NCBI GenBank assembly: GCA_021904315.1
Contig: CM038911.1
Coordinates: forward strand, 19,689,390 to 19,753,389
Reading direction: 5' to 3'
DNA: 64,000 bases
Origin: Sphagnum magellanicum
Lineage: Eukaryota > Streptophyta > Sphagnopsida > Sphagnales > Sphagnaceae
Each line of letters opens with the position of its first letter. Within the stretch, counting starts at the first letter, position 1. The notes under the pieces were generated by a model. The model worked only from the letters and a program-made list of their open reading frames with translations. It ran no database searches and was not told the origin of the DNA. Both the position numbers and the translations under genes were made by a program. Shown one piece after another: positions 35,094 to 46,489 of this stretch.

Positions 35094-38000
35094 ATGGTGC
35101 TTTTGTCATGGAAAATTTTCTGTTGCATCAGGAACCCAGCTGAAGCAGTTGTTGTGCTGCTCAAAAGCAATGATCAGAAGTTCATTGGCTTTCGATCACA
35201 AGTTGCTGAAGGAAAGGTAGGTATCAACTACAAATTTGGGTGTTTTGCAGTAGACTTACTACTACTGGTTTTCTGGGATAGCTGTGTGGAATAATGATGA
35301 TCATCAGTGTGTTTTGGAACTTGATGGATTGGCTTTTGTGCAGGGGAGTTTTTAGTTTTTCAAAGAAAAATGTGAAAGTAGTTGTTTCTCATTTGGCTTG
35401 CATCTATGGATAGACACTGCATTCCTTGTCTTTCAGGTTATTGTACATTACATGCTCAGTTTTAGTCCCCATTGTTTGTCTGGAGTACCTGACCAAATCC
35501 AAAATGGGTTTCCAACAGATCTTGCAGGCAACCAAGGATGAAGGCCTAATCCTTCGATTCAGCAACCAAAACTTTGATTCGGTACTTTTGAGCTTCTGTG
35601 CATCACTTTCATAACATATATATGTGTGTGTGCATGCATGTGTGTGGGCCACTGCCTCTGATTGCAAATAAAAATGTATTGCAATGGCTATGATGGTGGC
35701 TTTGATGAAGTCTTGCACTAAGAGTGACAGTTGCTGCTGTTGGGGGCATGGAAGTTTACTGATGTCTTAAAGTTGACTTTTAGTGGGAGCAATGGGCTGT
35801 TTATGGGCAGTCGCTCAACAACTGTGTACTGGTGAACAGGGGGTATGGTTCATAAAACCACCCATCTTTGTTTCTGTTCTCACAGAAGTTGTTCACAGTT
35901 TTCATGTACTTGCTTTCAGTACTTCCTCAAGATTCCAGCTTGGGGGGGGTCAAACATAATATTCCAGATTCTACTCTCAGATTGCTGACCAGCATAGTAT
36001 TGATTCCAGCTGGAGAAACATAATTTTCATTCCTGATTCACATCTGGATTCCTGACCAGTAATAGTAATTGTTGTTGTAAATTCAGGTTCCCTGACAAAG
36101 GATTCCATGCGGCATTTCACAAAGTGTTGCCAGTATTGGAGTCCTCGTTAGAGGCAATGAAGGCTCAACTGGTTAAGGCTCAAGCTGAGGCTGCAGCTTC
36201 AAAGTCCCAGCATGAAGAGAGTGACAAGCGTATCACTGAATTGGAAGTGCAGATTGTGAATGGAAATTCGAGTGAGGCCGCCCCTTTGGGAGGAGGGCCA
36301 TGGGAAGTGGTGAAGTCTTTTTTTGCATTATACTATGTTACTATGTGCTTTGTAAACTAAAGATGCTTGGTAAGGCTTGTTTTGAGTGGACACGACATAA
36401 ATCACATGCTATGTTTTCCATGTACACATGAGAAGTACAGAACATGGGTGGTAAGGCTTATGTCTTGTGGGAAACTATTGGGTTTAGGGTTTAGGGCTAC
36501 ATAGCAAGGATGAGTAAGATTATATATATACCAGAGTTGGGTAATGGGCAAGTAGAATTACTAGTGGTTCCTTCCTTTCTGTTGTCTTCTAACTGCATAC
36601 ACATTTGCTTGTACATGTTCAGCAAGTGAAAGCCCTTGAAGGTCAGATTGAAGAGCTAGAAGCTGAGCTGAAGAAATCAAAGGAGCTGGTTGCTCTCTGT
36701 CCAGTCGCAGCATTGGTGAGTCCTCCACACAACAGTTCTGCTGAGAGCCTTGCAGCAAATGTGGATGAGGACTACAACATACTTGTCGGGAAGGAACAAC
36801 AGAAGAAGACAATGACCCATCTTTGGAGTGAGTTGAACAAAACAGAGAAAGAGCTGGAGGAATCAAAAGCCACAGCTGCTAATTTGAGAGAGATGCTGAC
36901 AGCTGCAGTGGAGAAGGCAACAGATCTAGAGAAAAAGGTATGCATGTACTGACACACTCCTGGCTTTGTGATTGATTTTCCAGAACACCCACCATTCATG
37001 TATTTTGTTCTCGCTATAAGAGATGGAGACTCTCAGGCTTGTTGCATTTAGTGACAGTGTGAAAATCTCTCTGGGTGAAAGATCTCAAAGCAAGAGGTTT
37101 TCTTTTTTAATTCCTCTTTTTACCCCTTCTTGCAATGTCAGTCTGAAAGTCAATATTGCATTGATGGATGGCAGTGATAAAGTTCTTTTAGCTTCATTAT
37201 TTGTAGCAGACACAAAATGTGTTGACACAGGTGCAGCAGATGACAAGTCTCATGGAACAAAACACAAGCTTGGCCAGCCAAATGGCAGTCCTACAGGGAC
37301 AGCTTCAAGAGAACCAGACAAAGCTGGAAGCAGATGTAAATGCATTGAAGAGGAAGTCATTTCGTGAAGTAACCCTCGAAGGAGAACTACAGGCTTTGAG
37401 AGCACAAGCATTGGAACTTACTCTTCTTAGGTCACAGCTGAGTGTGTTGGAAAACAAATTGCATGAAGCAGAAGCAAGACAACATCAGCAGGTCTGCTCT
37501 TTCTCTATTTTGTCTGTCTGACTGTTTGTTCTTCTGACAGAACCAGTTAACAATTAAAACTGCATTGCACTTTCCATAGCCAAGTGCCTGATTTTTCCTT
37601 TCTTTGTTGCAGAACATGAGCTTGGTGCAGGAGCAGCAAAGATTGACTGCTGCCCAACAAGAGATTTTATCACTCAAGGACAACCTCATCAATCACTCCT
37701 CCCATGTATGTACAGATCTGGATTTGATCCATCTCACTTTCTCGGTTATTCTCTCTTTTTCCTACCTTCTTTAGCTGCATGAACTTCTATTCCTGTTAAC
37801 ACACAAAAGTTCTGTAGTTCTTCTGCAGAGATGCTTAAGAGGAGCCAGTTGATATTGACATCCTATCCTTGTTCCAGAAGAAGTGGGGAGGGTTGGGTGG
37901 TGACTGTTCTTTACTGAAATGGCATAGAGCTGAACTGTGGGTGCAGAAGCAAATTAGTCAACTGCAGGGGATCATAACATCATTGGAAGACAAACTAAAG

Positions 38001-38385
38001 ACCACAGAAACAGAAAAATCGAAGCTCGAGAATGATTACAAGGAATTATTGTGCAACACTGCAGAGGTGACAGAGAATGGGGGGACTTCCAAAACAGTGA
38101 GTGAATAAAAAAATTGAAATTTGCTCAATGTACTTTCTCATTCATATGCTTACTCCTGGCAGCATTGCTTGCTGCAGTGTGATATATTGTTTCACTGATG
38201 ATGAGGTTGATGGTGCTTGAAATTGTTGCCACCCACAGGGGCTTTTGGTACTATCCTCAAACGTCAACCAACCCAAAGCAAACTCAACTCAAGAGGGTGT
38301 CAAGAGCATAGTAGCAGACTGGTTTTTCAGAAGAGGAAGCCAAAGATGGACAAATCTACTGACAAGCATCACTTGTCACGCATAA
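35094..38385 (+). CDS. Coiled-coil protein of unknown function (multi-exon)
   Basis: I do not recognise this family. Well-supported exons, all in one consistent frame with GT-AG ends, are 36087-36309, 36623-36937, 37210-37491, 37613-37705, 37947-38096 and 38239-38385 (stop). Plausible upstream exons are 35094-35216 (ATG start), 35519-35581 and a 20-nt micro-exon 35886-35905, which is what makes the phase into 36087 work. Together they give 471 aa. The N-terminus is a non-helical region (EAVVVLLKSNDQKFIGFRS; KDEGLILRFSNQNFDS; FPDKGFHAAFHKVLPVLES). From about residue 85 to 410 the protein is almost continuous heptad-like helix rich in Glu, Lys, Gln and Leu (e.g. QVKALEGQIEELEAELKKSK; LQGQLQENQTKLEADVNALK). 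The tail reads GVKSIVADWFFRRGSQRW. Exon 37947 could instead start at 37878. The upstream exons and the start are the weak part. Confidence 0.65.
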
Positions 38386-38877
38386 AGTAGAAATGCCTGT
38401 GTGTCAACACAAGGTCAGTCTGAGCTTGTTGGCTGTCCTTATTGCAATTGCACTGGCTCTTCTTATCAGCTATTTTTAGGATTGCAGGTAGAATTGGCAC
38501 TTCTATCATGGACACATGAGAACATCACACCAAAACACACCTACACCTCGTATGTCAGTCATCTTCATAGGTCACCGCTGACAACTCTTGAAACTATTTT
38601 TTGTGCACAAAATCTTTCTTTCATGTTGGAGGAAGGGATCAACATTTTTGGAACTGGAACTGCATCCTCTTTCCTCATCTATCTAAGGAGCATCACTTTT
38701 GGGTACTTCAATTGTTTTGCCTTCCAAAATGAACTGTTGACACCAATTTTCAAGCAGATGTTTGTCTGTGCTCCATTACATTGAACCTCTTTCTGACCAT
38801 GAAGGCAGTTGTTGTCAAGACTGAGTGGTGGTCTCGTACATATAGGCCTACACCTGGTATCTGACACTCTTATCAAC
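38386..38877. other. 3' flank of the coiled-coil gene
   Basis: Sequence with gene-like composition after the stop codon; probably the 3' UTR. The open frame at 38401-38784 lacks an ATG start that makes sense and has no recognisable motif, so I do not call it a gene. Confidence 0.4.
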
Positions 38878-39040
38878 CAGTGTTGTTTGGATACTCAGTT
38901 TGCTGGTTACAGTTAGCAAAAGCCAAATCATAACTATATATAATATTTGGAACTGGTTCTAGAATCACAACTAGAACTGTTCTAATTTGTTTTAGTACCA
39001 GAACTGGAAGATTTGAAAAGTCAAGAACCACCCGACACTA
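38878..39040. mobile_element. 163-bp hAT-type MITE with 8-bp target duplication
   Basis: The element starts cagtgttgtttgg and ends ccacccgacacta. The inverted ends agree at cagtgttg.ttgg versus tagtgtcgggtgg. It is flanked by ttatcaac (38870-38877) and ctatcaac (39041-39048), an 8-bp duplication with one mismatch. CAGTG-type ends plus 8-bp duplications are the hAT signature. It has no coding capacity and lies downstream of the coiled-coil gene. Confidence 0.75.
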
Positions 39041-39927
39041 CTATCAACAATGCCAATATGGGATCCTATCAGGTTGATCTGACCCAAGGGAATACCAGTC
39101 ATGTACCAATTTTATACCAGTTCCAATACCAGCTATGTACTGCCTTGTGCTAGCCAAAAATCAAAATTGGACCCAATGCAGGCCAAAACTGAAAACCCTG
39201 AACCCTAAAACCAAACTGGCATGCTGGAAAGTTGATACCATAGGGACTGGTTGCACTGCCAATGGTAAGATCAGCCTATCAGGTTTTCTACTAAACTTCA
39301 ATATCAGGTACATATGCCTCCTTCATACCAGCCAAAAATCAGTCTTGGACCAAAACCAGGACCAAAACTGGTCTGGTATTAACTTTTGAATCATCAAGAT
39401 TTCATGGGATGATGGGACAATTGCCAGTCATGTCATGGGAAGACAAGGCCACTGTTATGTCATACAAAAACCACCATGCAAGAAAGGCATCAATACATTC
39501 AAATTGGGTGGCAAGGTAGAAATTATAGTCAATTGGGTAAATTGGAATGGAAGGTTGCGGTTCACTCTAGATTGTGAAATTGGGATCTGTGCACGAACTT
39601 TGAGGAAAAAGGGAGAAGTGTGAGGTGTGCCACAGAAGAAAGAACAAAGAAATTGCAGCTCTTTCCTTAATACTGTACGATTGTCATCTCAGCTGCCATG
39701 TGCTGCACATCCAACACTCACGAGGGGGTTTGGGAACTGCCATGACTTGCATGGCATGATGGATATACAAATAGATATCCCATTCCCCTTGTTGAAGAAG
39801 TAAGACGTAGAGTGACTTGGAGTAGGTGCAAGCCACACCTGCTGCTTACTGAAGAAGATATGAGCTCATGAGCCAATATTGGAAGAAGCTTCTTGACATT
39901 GTGATGGGTGATGGTCAGTCCTATCCA
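39041..39927. other. Intergenic DNA with short internal repeats
   Basis: From 39060 to 39390 short blocks such as 'taccagt', 'ccaaaaatca' and 'ggaccaaaac' recur in a loose pattern, so the open frame at 39135-39389 is repeat-derived. From about 39.6 kb to 39927 is probably the AUG6 3' UTR on the minus strand. No other gene is seen. Confidence 0.5.
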
Positions 39928-40766
39928 TCACAACTGAGAAGACGGAGACAAAGATCCAGTGGAATCCATAATCGCTGCATCCCAGGCTGACATGGGTGCT
40001 GGAGACAACAGGCATAGCAAACACTGTCCCACAATTAGAGAATGGTTCTCAATCAGGGTTTTCTAAACCCAGGATTGGCAGGTGCATTCTATAGGTTGGT
40101 GGCTACAGACCAGCAAAATGCAAAAGATATAATGTGACAGAAAAATTTACCTAGCAGGTCGTCATATGTCCCAACAAACCCTGCAGAGTCCAATATCAGT
40201 GGTGGTGACGATGGCTGCAGATCTGGACCAAGTAGCTTCACGTCCTGACATGTCTCTGGTCTTCCAATCCTCTGCCTCTCACTCACCATGGTGCCTATAA
40301 ACTGCTGGGAGGAGTTCTTGCTTTCGGCCAAACTGCTACCTTTCCTCTGCTGCTGCAAGCCTGATTTAAAATCTGCCACATAACCACTTCTAATGTGTTC
40401 GCTATTTTTCTTTGGAGTTGGTGATCGCTCTTCCCCACCAGTGCCTGTCATTGCCACAAACACTGATTCTCTGGTACAGTCTGAGTGGCTCACAGGGGTC
40501 ACAGGTGTGAAATAGTGCTCCGAACCCACAGCTGGAGATCGCTCCAGAATTGGGTTAGCTATGGGAGTCAGTATAGGCTTAGAGAGTGCAGCTTCCCGGA
40601 TGGCCTGTCTCAGTGACAACAGTTCATCATCCACCATATCTGTAGAGGTGACACCAAAGTTTGCCCATGAGAGCAGATCAATAATGCGAACACATTATGC
40701 AGCAGAGCAGCAAATTCCCATGAAAAGTACCACTAGATACAGCATCAAGATGCTTAACAGTAACTC

Positions 40767-40807
<41 letters not shown>

Positions 40808-43800
40808 TACTGAATATGACCATCAATACCTGGGGCTTCTTCACTTCCAGAATTCCCAGAGACAGTACTACCACCAAAGCTGTCCTGTTCTTGCGGCCCA
40901 TCCAAAGACTGTATAGAAGAAAAGCTGTGACTCAGTGGCTGCAGACGGCTCAGTCTTCCCATGGGGGCTGGGGAAAATGTTCTTTCCATGGTACTCATGG
41001 GCAGGTGAGGCAGTCTCAATGTGGGGCTGAGTGGCAACTGCAAGGGACCCAAGCTATTGAGTTCTTCCACTCGATGGATTCCTTCTCCCTGCAGGCGAAT
41101 TGACAAAAGAAAACAAACTGAAAAACAATAGCACTGCACATTTGTCCTTCTAATCATTGACAAAGAGTGGCATCAGCTCTAAAGACCATGGAATGAAGAA
41201 ATATGCACCTGCCATAGACACAATGCATTCCAAGTTTCAACCATTTTCAGGAGAAAAATAAGCACCCTTTTTGTTTTCCCCTGACCAGGAACAAAATCAG
41301 AGAGCAAGGTGTAAGAAGTTTGTATGATGAAAGTACCCTTGTTGAGATTGATGCTTGAGGAGGGGATGAAGATACACCAAGTGTAGCCTCTTTCGCATTG
41401 GAACCAGACATGACATCAGAGCTGTCAACTTGCTGACGAAGACCTGATATTGCTTCCTCCATGCCAGGCAAGGTCTCTTTCAGCTGCTCCATCAGCACCT
41501 GGTCCCCAAGTAAATCATCAAAGGTAAGGTTTTGCAAAAGTGCTAAATCCTGAAATAAGGGAAGCAGATTTCAGAAACAGGGAATTGACTACTCTGGAGA
41601 CTTTGGTCTGTAAATACAAACAGGCCATCTCCTCAAATGATGAAATTCTTGAAATATGGCAGGAAAATGCCTCTAGTCCCTGAAAGCTTTTTGTTTCTTC
41701 ATACCACTGTCAATTGTCAACATTGTCTCATATTTTACACTGCTGCACTTCTCGAATGCAACGAGGACAGAACAAAGACAACTCCAGTTCAAACATTTTT
41801 ATTCAAACAGCATTGATTGCGACTTGCCTCAGACTATGCAAAACCTACCACCAGTTCCTGAGCTGACAGCTGCAGGTACCTGAATGTTAGCTAGGTGTTG
41901 TCTATGCTCTGCCAATGTTGCATGTAATGCATGCACATGCGCATTTTCCTCTCCATCCATCACATCTTTTATGAGTTCGGGCCCTGATCCATCATTTAAC
42001 CTGGCCTTCAACATCCAGAAACCACCCTGACATAAGCCAGTCCATCAAATAGAGATCTCAGCTCCATTCTTACTATAGTTGAACTCATGTCCTAGCTCAC
42101 CTAGGTCAAACTGAAACCTGCAATCCTCCTGTCTGCAAATATCAAGTTGACAATCTGTTGGCAACACTGGTTCAAAATAAATAAATAAAACCATACCAAA
42201 CGGACAGCTTGCTTATGAATACGCTGCAAGGCATGAGTCCAACGTCGCAGGACTTCAGCCACATCCAAGGGAGAAATAATGCCTTTGGCAGTTCTATCTT
42301 CACCTCTACTTCGGATTTCATCAATTAGCAATCCTTCAGTGGTTGGTCCACTGCTGCTGTGTGATGACTGCTGAACCCCTTCCTCCTCATTCTGGAGCTT
42401 GTGGTTCACATCATCAAGAAATGTGTCCGCATGGAGACTACTGGAGTCACGATCCATTGCTGCACGTAATACTGCTCCATCTATTCTATACCTGCAGATG
42501 AAAAGCAATCATGAATAGAGACACTCCTGGACCACCCCCGGAAAGTGTTTTGCATAAATACTGTAAAGATGAATATTCCGAAGGTGTGTACCAAAGTGCA
42601 ACTTCAGTGGTTACCTGTGCTCTCGGTGTGCAATTAGATCCTCAATGGGTCCTGAGGTTAGCTTTTCATTTTGCTCTGCAATGCCAGAACAGAGAGGCAT
42701 GTCATTTACTCATAACTGTCTGACAAGATCTTCCAACCAAACACCGGCTTTTCTACAAAGTAAAGACCTGCACTGGAGGACCATTCTGCTGCCACAGCAG
42801 TCACCAGACCGAAACTTGCAACTACCCAAAATTTGTACCACAGTTTGCAGATTCGTCCAGAAGGGATCTAGAACAACACAAAAGGAACAAACTATAACAA
42901 AGAAACAATGAAAAAATGAGCAGCAGTATGAACACAAGTGACAGTCTCTCACTTGTTTTCAGGGATCCATCAACAGTAATGATGGGGAGATTTCACTAAA
43001 ACAACGATTGCAGTTCCGTACAGGTCATCTGGGTATGTGTCCAATCAACTTTGCTGCAGCCCAGAATACACATGGGTGACCACAGACTTGACTAAAGTAA
43101 AAAGTTTGGAAATTCACCAACCTGTATGAGCCAGAAGGGACCCCCAGAGTTGAGAAGCACGAGCCACCGAAATGGACTTCACATCTGCAGCCACTTCTCC
43201 TGCATCACCTGTAGATGCTCCTCCTCCTCCCTCTGCCCTGAACTTTCCATCCTCTGGCTCTTGCAGTTTTTCCAGCTCTTGATGCAGATATGCCTGCCTT
43301 TCCAGCCAGTTAATAAACAACCAAAAGGGGCATCGTTCTTGAAAATAAAACATAAGATTTCCTTCCTTATGATATGTCATCACATTTGTGACTCTATTTG
43401 CTGACTGCAGACGTGACACTTTGGCACATGGTCAACAATTCTAAGACTCTTAAGACCATCTTTACAAGACTGTGGACAAGATCTGCTACTAGGTAGCTAG
43501 TAAAATCCACCTAATCTTTAGTTTATACAGTGTCATACTCTACAGATGGACCTAGATTCCAGAAAACCAAATTTTCCTTTGTGATAAAAGTTGCTGAGCA
43601 CCTCTTCAGCACACAGAGAGCGGTACTCGGCAGTCATGTCATGTGCCAGGCTTGACCAGACATCCTGCCTGCGCACTGCCATCGTGGCACCATTGAGGAA
43701 CCTCCTTCGCTCCAGAGCAATCCGAGCCTGACATCCATCATCACTCATTCACTCCACATGTGAGCCAAAAAAAATATGACCCAAAGCAGAATTTAGTGTA

Positions 43801-45546
43801 CTCATCAATCTCTTTTTGTCTTCTGGAATTCCGACAAAGTCTTAATGCACCTACACATAGATACAGAGAGACTGTTCCATTCAGACTCACATGAGCCATT
43901 TTCTTGTACCTTTGTCACTCCAAGAAGTGCAGCTGCATGTGAGTTTTGTGAGACAACTTCTGTAAGAGGTGCTGGCAAAGGATTGGCAGCCACATCTGCT
44001 TGAAATGTACGCCGGTGCACCTCTCGCAATGCATGTGCTGACAGTTGCCACAACAACTCCACAAATCTGCAACACCTCACATAATAGAAGTCCGTCCTCT
44101 TAGCTTGTTGTTGTCAGGATCTAGTGAGAGGAGGAGGTTCTGCGCAACACAATTATCTTGAATGTGAAGAGAATCTTCCTGACCAGAACAAAGAAGAGAG
44201 AGATCATCTTCCCTCATTTACTTGAAGACAATATCTTCTTGACCCAAGACAAATGCCATGTGCACTCAAAGAGTTCCTCCACACAATCAAATAGGAATGC
44301 CTGCCTATTGCTAAAAAGGAGCTTTGAGAAATTGGGGAACCTGTACCTTTGACCACAGCATGTTGCAAGGGATGAAACTCGTGAATTACTGCGCGGTAAG
44401 GCTCCTTGAGCTTCCAGTTCATTGATAAGCCCTTGCACTATCTGCAGCATGCACCAGAGACAAGAAGAAGAATGCAGTAGTCATTCTGTTGTTCCAGTCT
44501 TTTCATTGCATTTGATACCCCTGAATCTCTATATCTGCAGCTTCCTTAATCAAGAGGTGCCACAAGAGGATTCATATGCAAAATACAAGTAAAACAACAC
44601 AGACAATGTTGTTGTGTCTGGATCCATACACTGACTGACCAACAGTATGTCCACCTACTGAAGAAAATAAAATTGGAGAGACTAAAAAAAAAAGTTGAAG
44701 CTCCTAGCGCATTCAAGACCAGACAGAGAGTACTGTTTCACATGATGAGGAATATGAGTCCATGTGAGGAAGAAGATGATAGATGGCTTCTTACTTTGCG
44801 GGAGTTGCACGATTGTGCAGCATCAAAGATTGGTCACACATCAAAAGCTCCTGGTGCATACAAGACCAGACAGATAGAGACTGTGTGTTTCACATGATGA
44901 GGAATGTGAGTCCCATGTGAGGAAGAAGACAGAAGATGGCTTCTTACTTTGCAGAAGTTGTGAGATTGTGCAGTATCAAAGTTCTTAGTGCATTCAAGAC
45001 CAGACAGACAGAGAGTGTGTGTTTCACATGATGAGGAATGCGAGTCCCATGTGAGGAGGAAGAAAGATAGATGACTTCTTACTTTGCGGAAGTCGCGTGA
45101 TTGTGCAGCATCAAAGATTGGCCACACTCCAGCAAAGTCCTGTGGAAAAGATTGAATGAGAAATTTAGGGTTAGGGTTTTCGACTTCAGAGTTACAGCAA
45201 CAAGCACGATTGCAAGCCAAAAAAAAGGGTGGGGGGGCATGTAGGCAGTAGTAGCTACCTTGGAAGAGAGGTATGGGCCCCTCAGAGCACAGAGAAGGAA
45301 ATGAAGGAGAGCTTCTCCAACTCGAGGATTGGAATGCCGGAAAAGGCCAGCACGGGTACCCACTCCTGGCCCAAGCACAGATGCATCAAGCCCTAGAAGC
45401 AAACAATTGGCATACAATGCTGCTTCCATCTCTCCTTCTTTCTCTTTCTCCTTCTCTTTCTCACGCGGCTGCTCTCTCTCCTTGTCTCTGTCCTTATCCT
45501 TGTCCTTGTCTTTCTCTTTCAACAAAACTGTAAGCCCCTCCATCAT
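39928..45546 (-). CDS. AUG6: Augmin (HAUS) complex subunit 6
   Basis: AUG6 is a subunit of the eight-part augmin complex, which recruits gamma-tubulin rings to existing microtubules in spindle and phragmoplast. Thirteen exons (minus strand) have consistent phases: 45546-45259, 45139-45083, 44441-44347, 44066-43910, 43727-43602, 43293-43122, 42675-42615, 42491-42197, 42005-41880, 41498-41337, 41088-40830, 40639-40151, 39998-39928. They total 785 codons before the stop, near the ~740 aa of the flowering-plant protein. Matches to plant AUG6 include [122 protein letters not shown] and [14 protein letters not shown]. The C-terminal region matches at GSEHYFTPV and [18 protein letters not shown]. 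The N-terminus carries a Lys/Asp/Glu repeat ([17 protein letters not shown]) not typical of angiosperms. Exon 10 may start instead at 41549, adding 17 residues. The last exon was chosen by homology (DLLAP). Confidence 0.95.
40766..40807. repeat. Compound GT/GA microsatellite in an AUG6 intron
   Basis: A (GT)n run of about nine units passes directly into (GA)n of about twelve units, between AUG6 exons 11 and 12 and just after the donor of exon 11 (minus-strand sense). Confidence 0.95.
44750..45140 (-). repeat. Three tandem copies of AUG6 exon 2 with its splice donor
   Basis: Read on the minus strand, exon 2 (45139-45083) and the following intron start are repeated twice more inside intron 2. 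The three copies of 'gcaaa|gtaaga' end at 45083, 44948 and 44795 (spacing 135 and 153 bp). The most downstream copy keeps an acceptor-like 'caccag' and nearly the whole exon (ccaatctttgatgctgcaca) but is one base shorter (56 versus 57), so including it would shift the frame. The middle copy keeps the 3' half (ctttgatactgcacaatc). The intronic parts of the units share 'catgtgaaacacaca' and 'ctgtctggtcttg'. Confidence 0.9.
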
Positions 45547-45810
45547 GTCTTTCTTTCTGGTGGGTGTGGCTCCTTCCTTGCTTGCTAGCTTTGCTTCCTG
45601 AGTGTGCAGATCCTTTTTTTTTTTTTTGTTTGCCGCACAGAGAGCTCAATCAATCACATGGGTATCTAGCTCCATAGTAGACTTCCATTTCTCTCATGTT
45701 GAAATCGCTGCTCTTCTGCTGCTCATCGCAGTGGAGGTGTGTCCACAGTTTCTTCTTCTTCTTCCGAGGAGGAGGAGGAGGAGGAGGAGGAGTTCTTCTT
45801 TAACCCTAAA

Positions 45811-46290
45811 TGGCGATCATCTATAAAAGGATTGAGCCAAATTTGGCTAAAGGTCAAACCTAAATTGCAGCAGGGCTTTTTTTTATAAAAAAAAATGTCA
45901 GGTATTTAGAATGGCGATCATCCAGAAGAGAATTGAGCCAAATTTGGCTAAAGTTCAAACCTAAATGGGCTTTTTAATTTTTCCAAGTTTTGTCAACTGG
46001 GTGGAGTGGCGATCATCCACAAGAGGAATGAGTCAAATTTGGCTAAAAGTCAGACCTAAAAGGTAGCCAGGGTTTTTTCAAATTTTTGTCAAGTAGGTGG
46101 ACTGGCGATCGTCCAAAAGAGGAAAATTGAGCCAAATTTGGCTATAGGTCAAATAGGACGGTGGAAACTTTTTGAAATCGTGCCTAGTTCTGGCGACCTA
46201 CATATTTGAACTCAATATCTAAAATAGGCGACTTCTAGATTTTTTCTCTTTTTTTTTCCCCCCACTCTCAAAATGTGGCGACTTTTGTGA
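45811..46290. repeat. ~97-bp tandem array upstream of AUG6
   Basis: The string tggcgatc begins at 45811, 45912, 46007 and 46103 (periods 101, 95, 96). Each is followed by 'gagccaaatttggctaaagg' and 'tcaaacctaaa' variants. Decayed descendants of the motif (tggcgacc, aggcgact, tggcgact) appear at 46191, 46227 and 46277. The array starts 265 bp upstream of the AUG6 start codon, so it lies in its promoter or leader. Confidence 0.85.
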
Positions 46291-46425
46291 TTTTTTCAAA
46301 AAAATCCCTTTGTAATGAATTTTTCTTTTCTTTTCGCCACAATGCCAAAATTCGCCAGAAAAGAAAATGTTGAATGGTAGAAGAAGAACCTTTACCAGTG
46401 CAGTTTAGCTACATACTAGAGATGA

Positions 46426-46489
46426 AAATAATAATAATAATAATAATAATAATTTAAAATAAAAATGTATATATATATATATATATATA
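46426..46489. repeat. (AAT)n and (TA)n microsatellites
   Basis: An AAT run at 46426-46453 is followed after 13 bases by a TA run at 46467-46489. Confidence 0.95.

Noticed and set aside
39135-39389. 85-residue frame with Lys/Asn/Gln repeats
   Set aside because: It follows short DNA repeats ('ccaaaaatca', 'ggaccaaaac') next to a MITE, so it is better explained as repeat DNA.
42511-42911. + strand frames inside AUG6
   Set aside because: Antisense to AUG6 exons 7-8 and their introns; no independent evidence of a gene.
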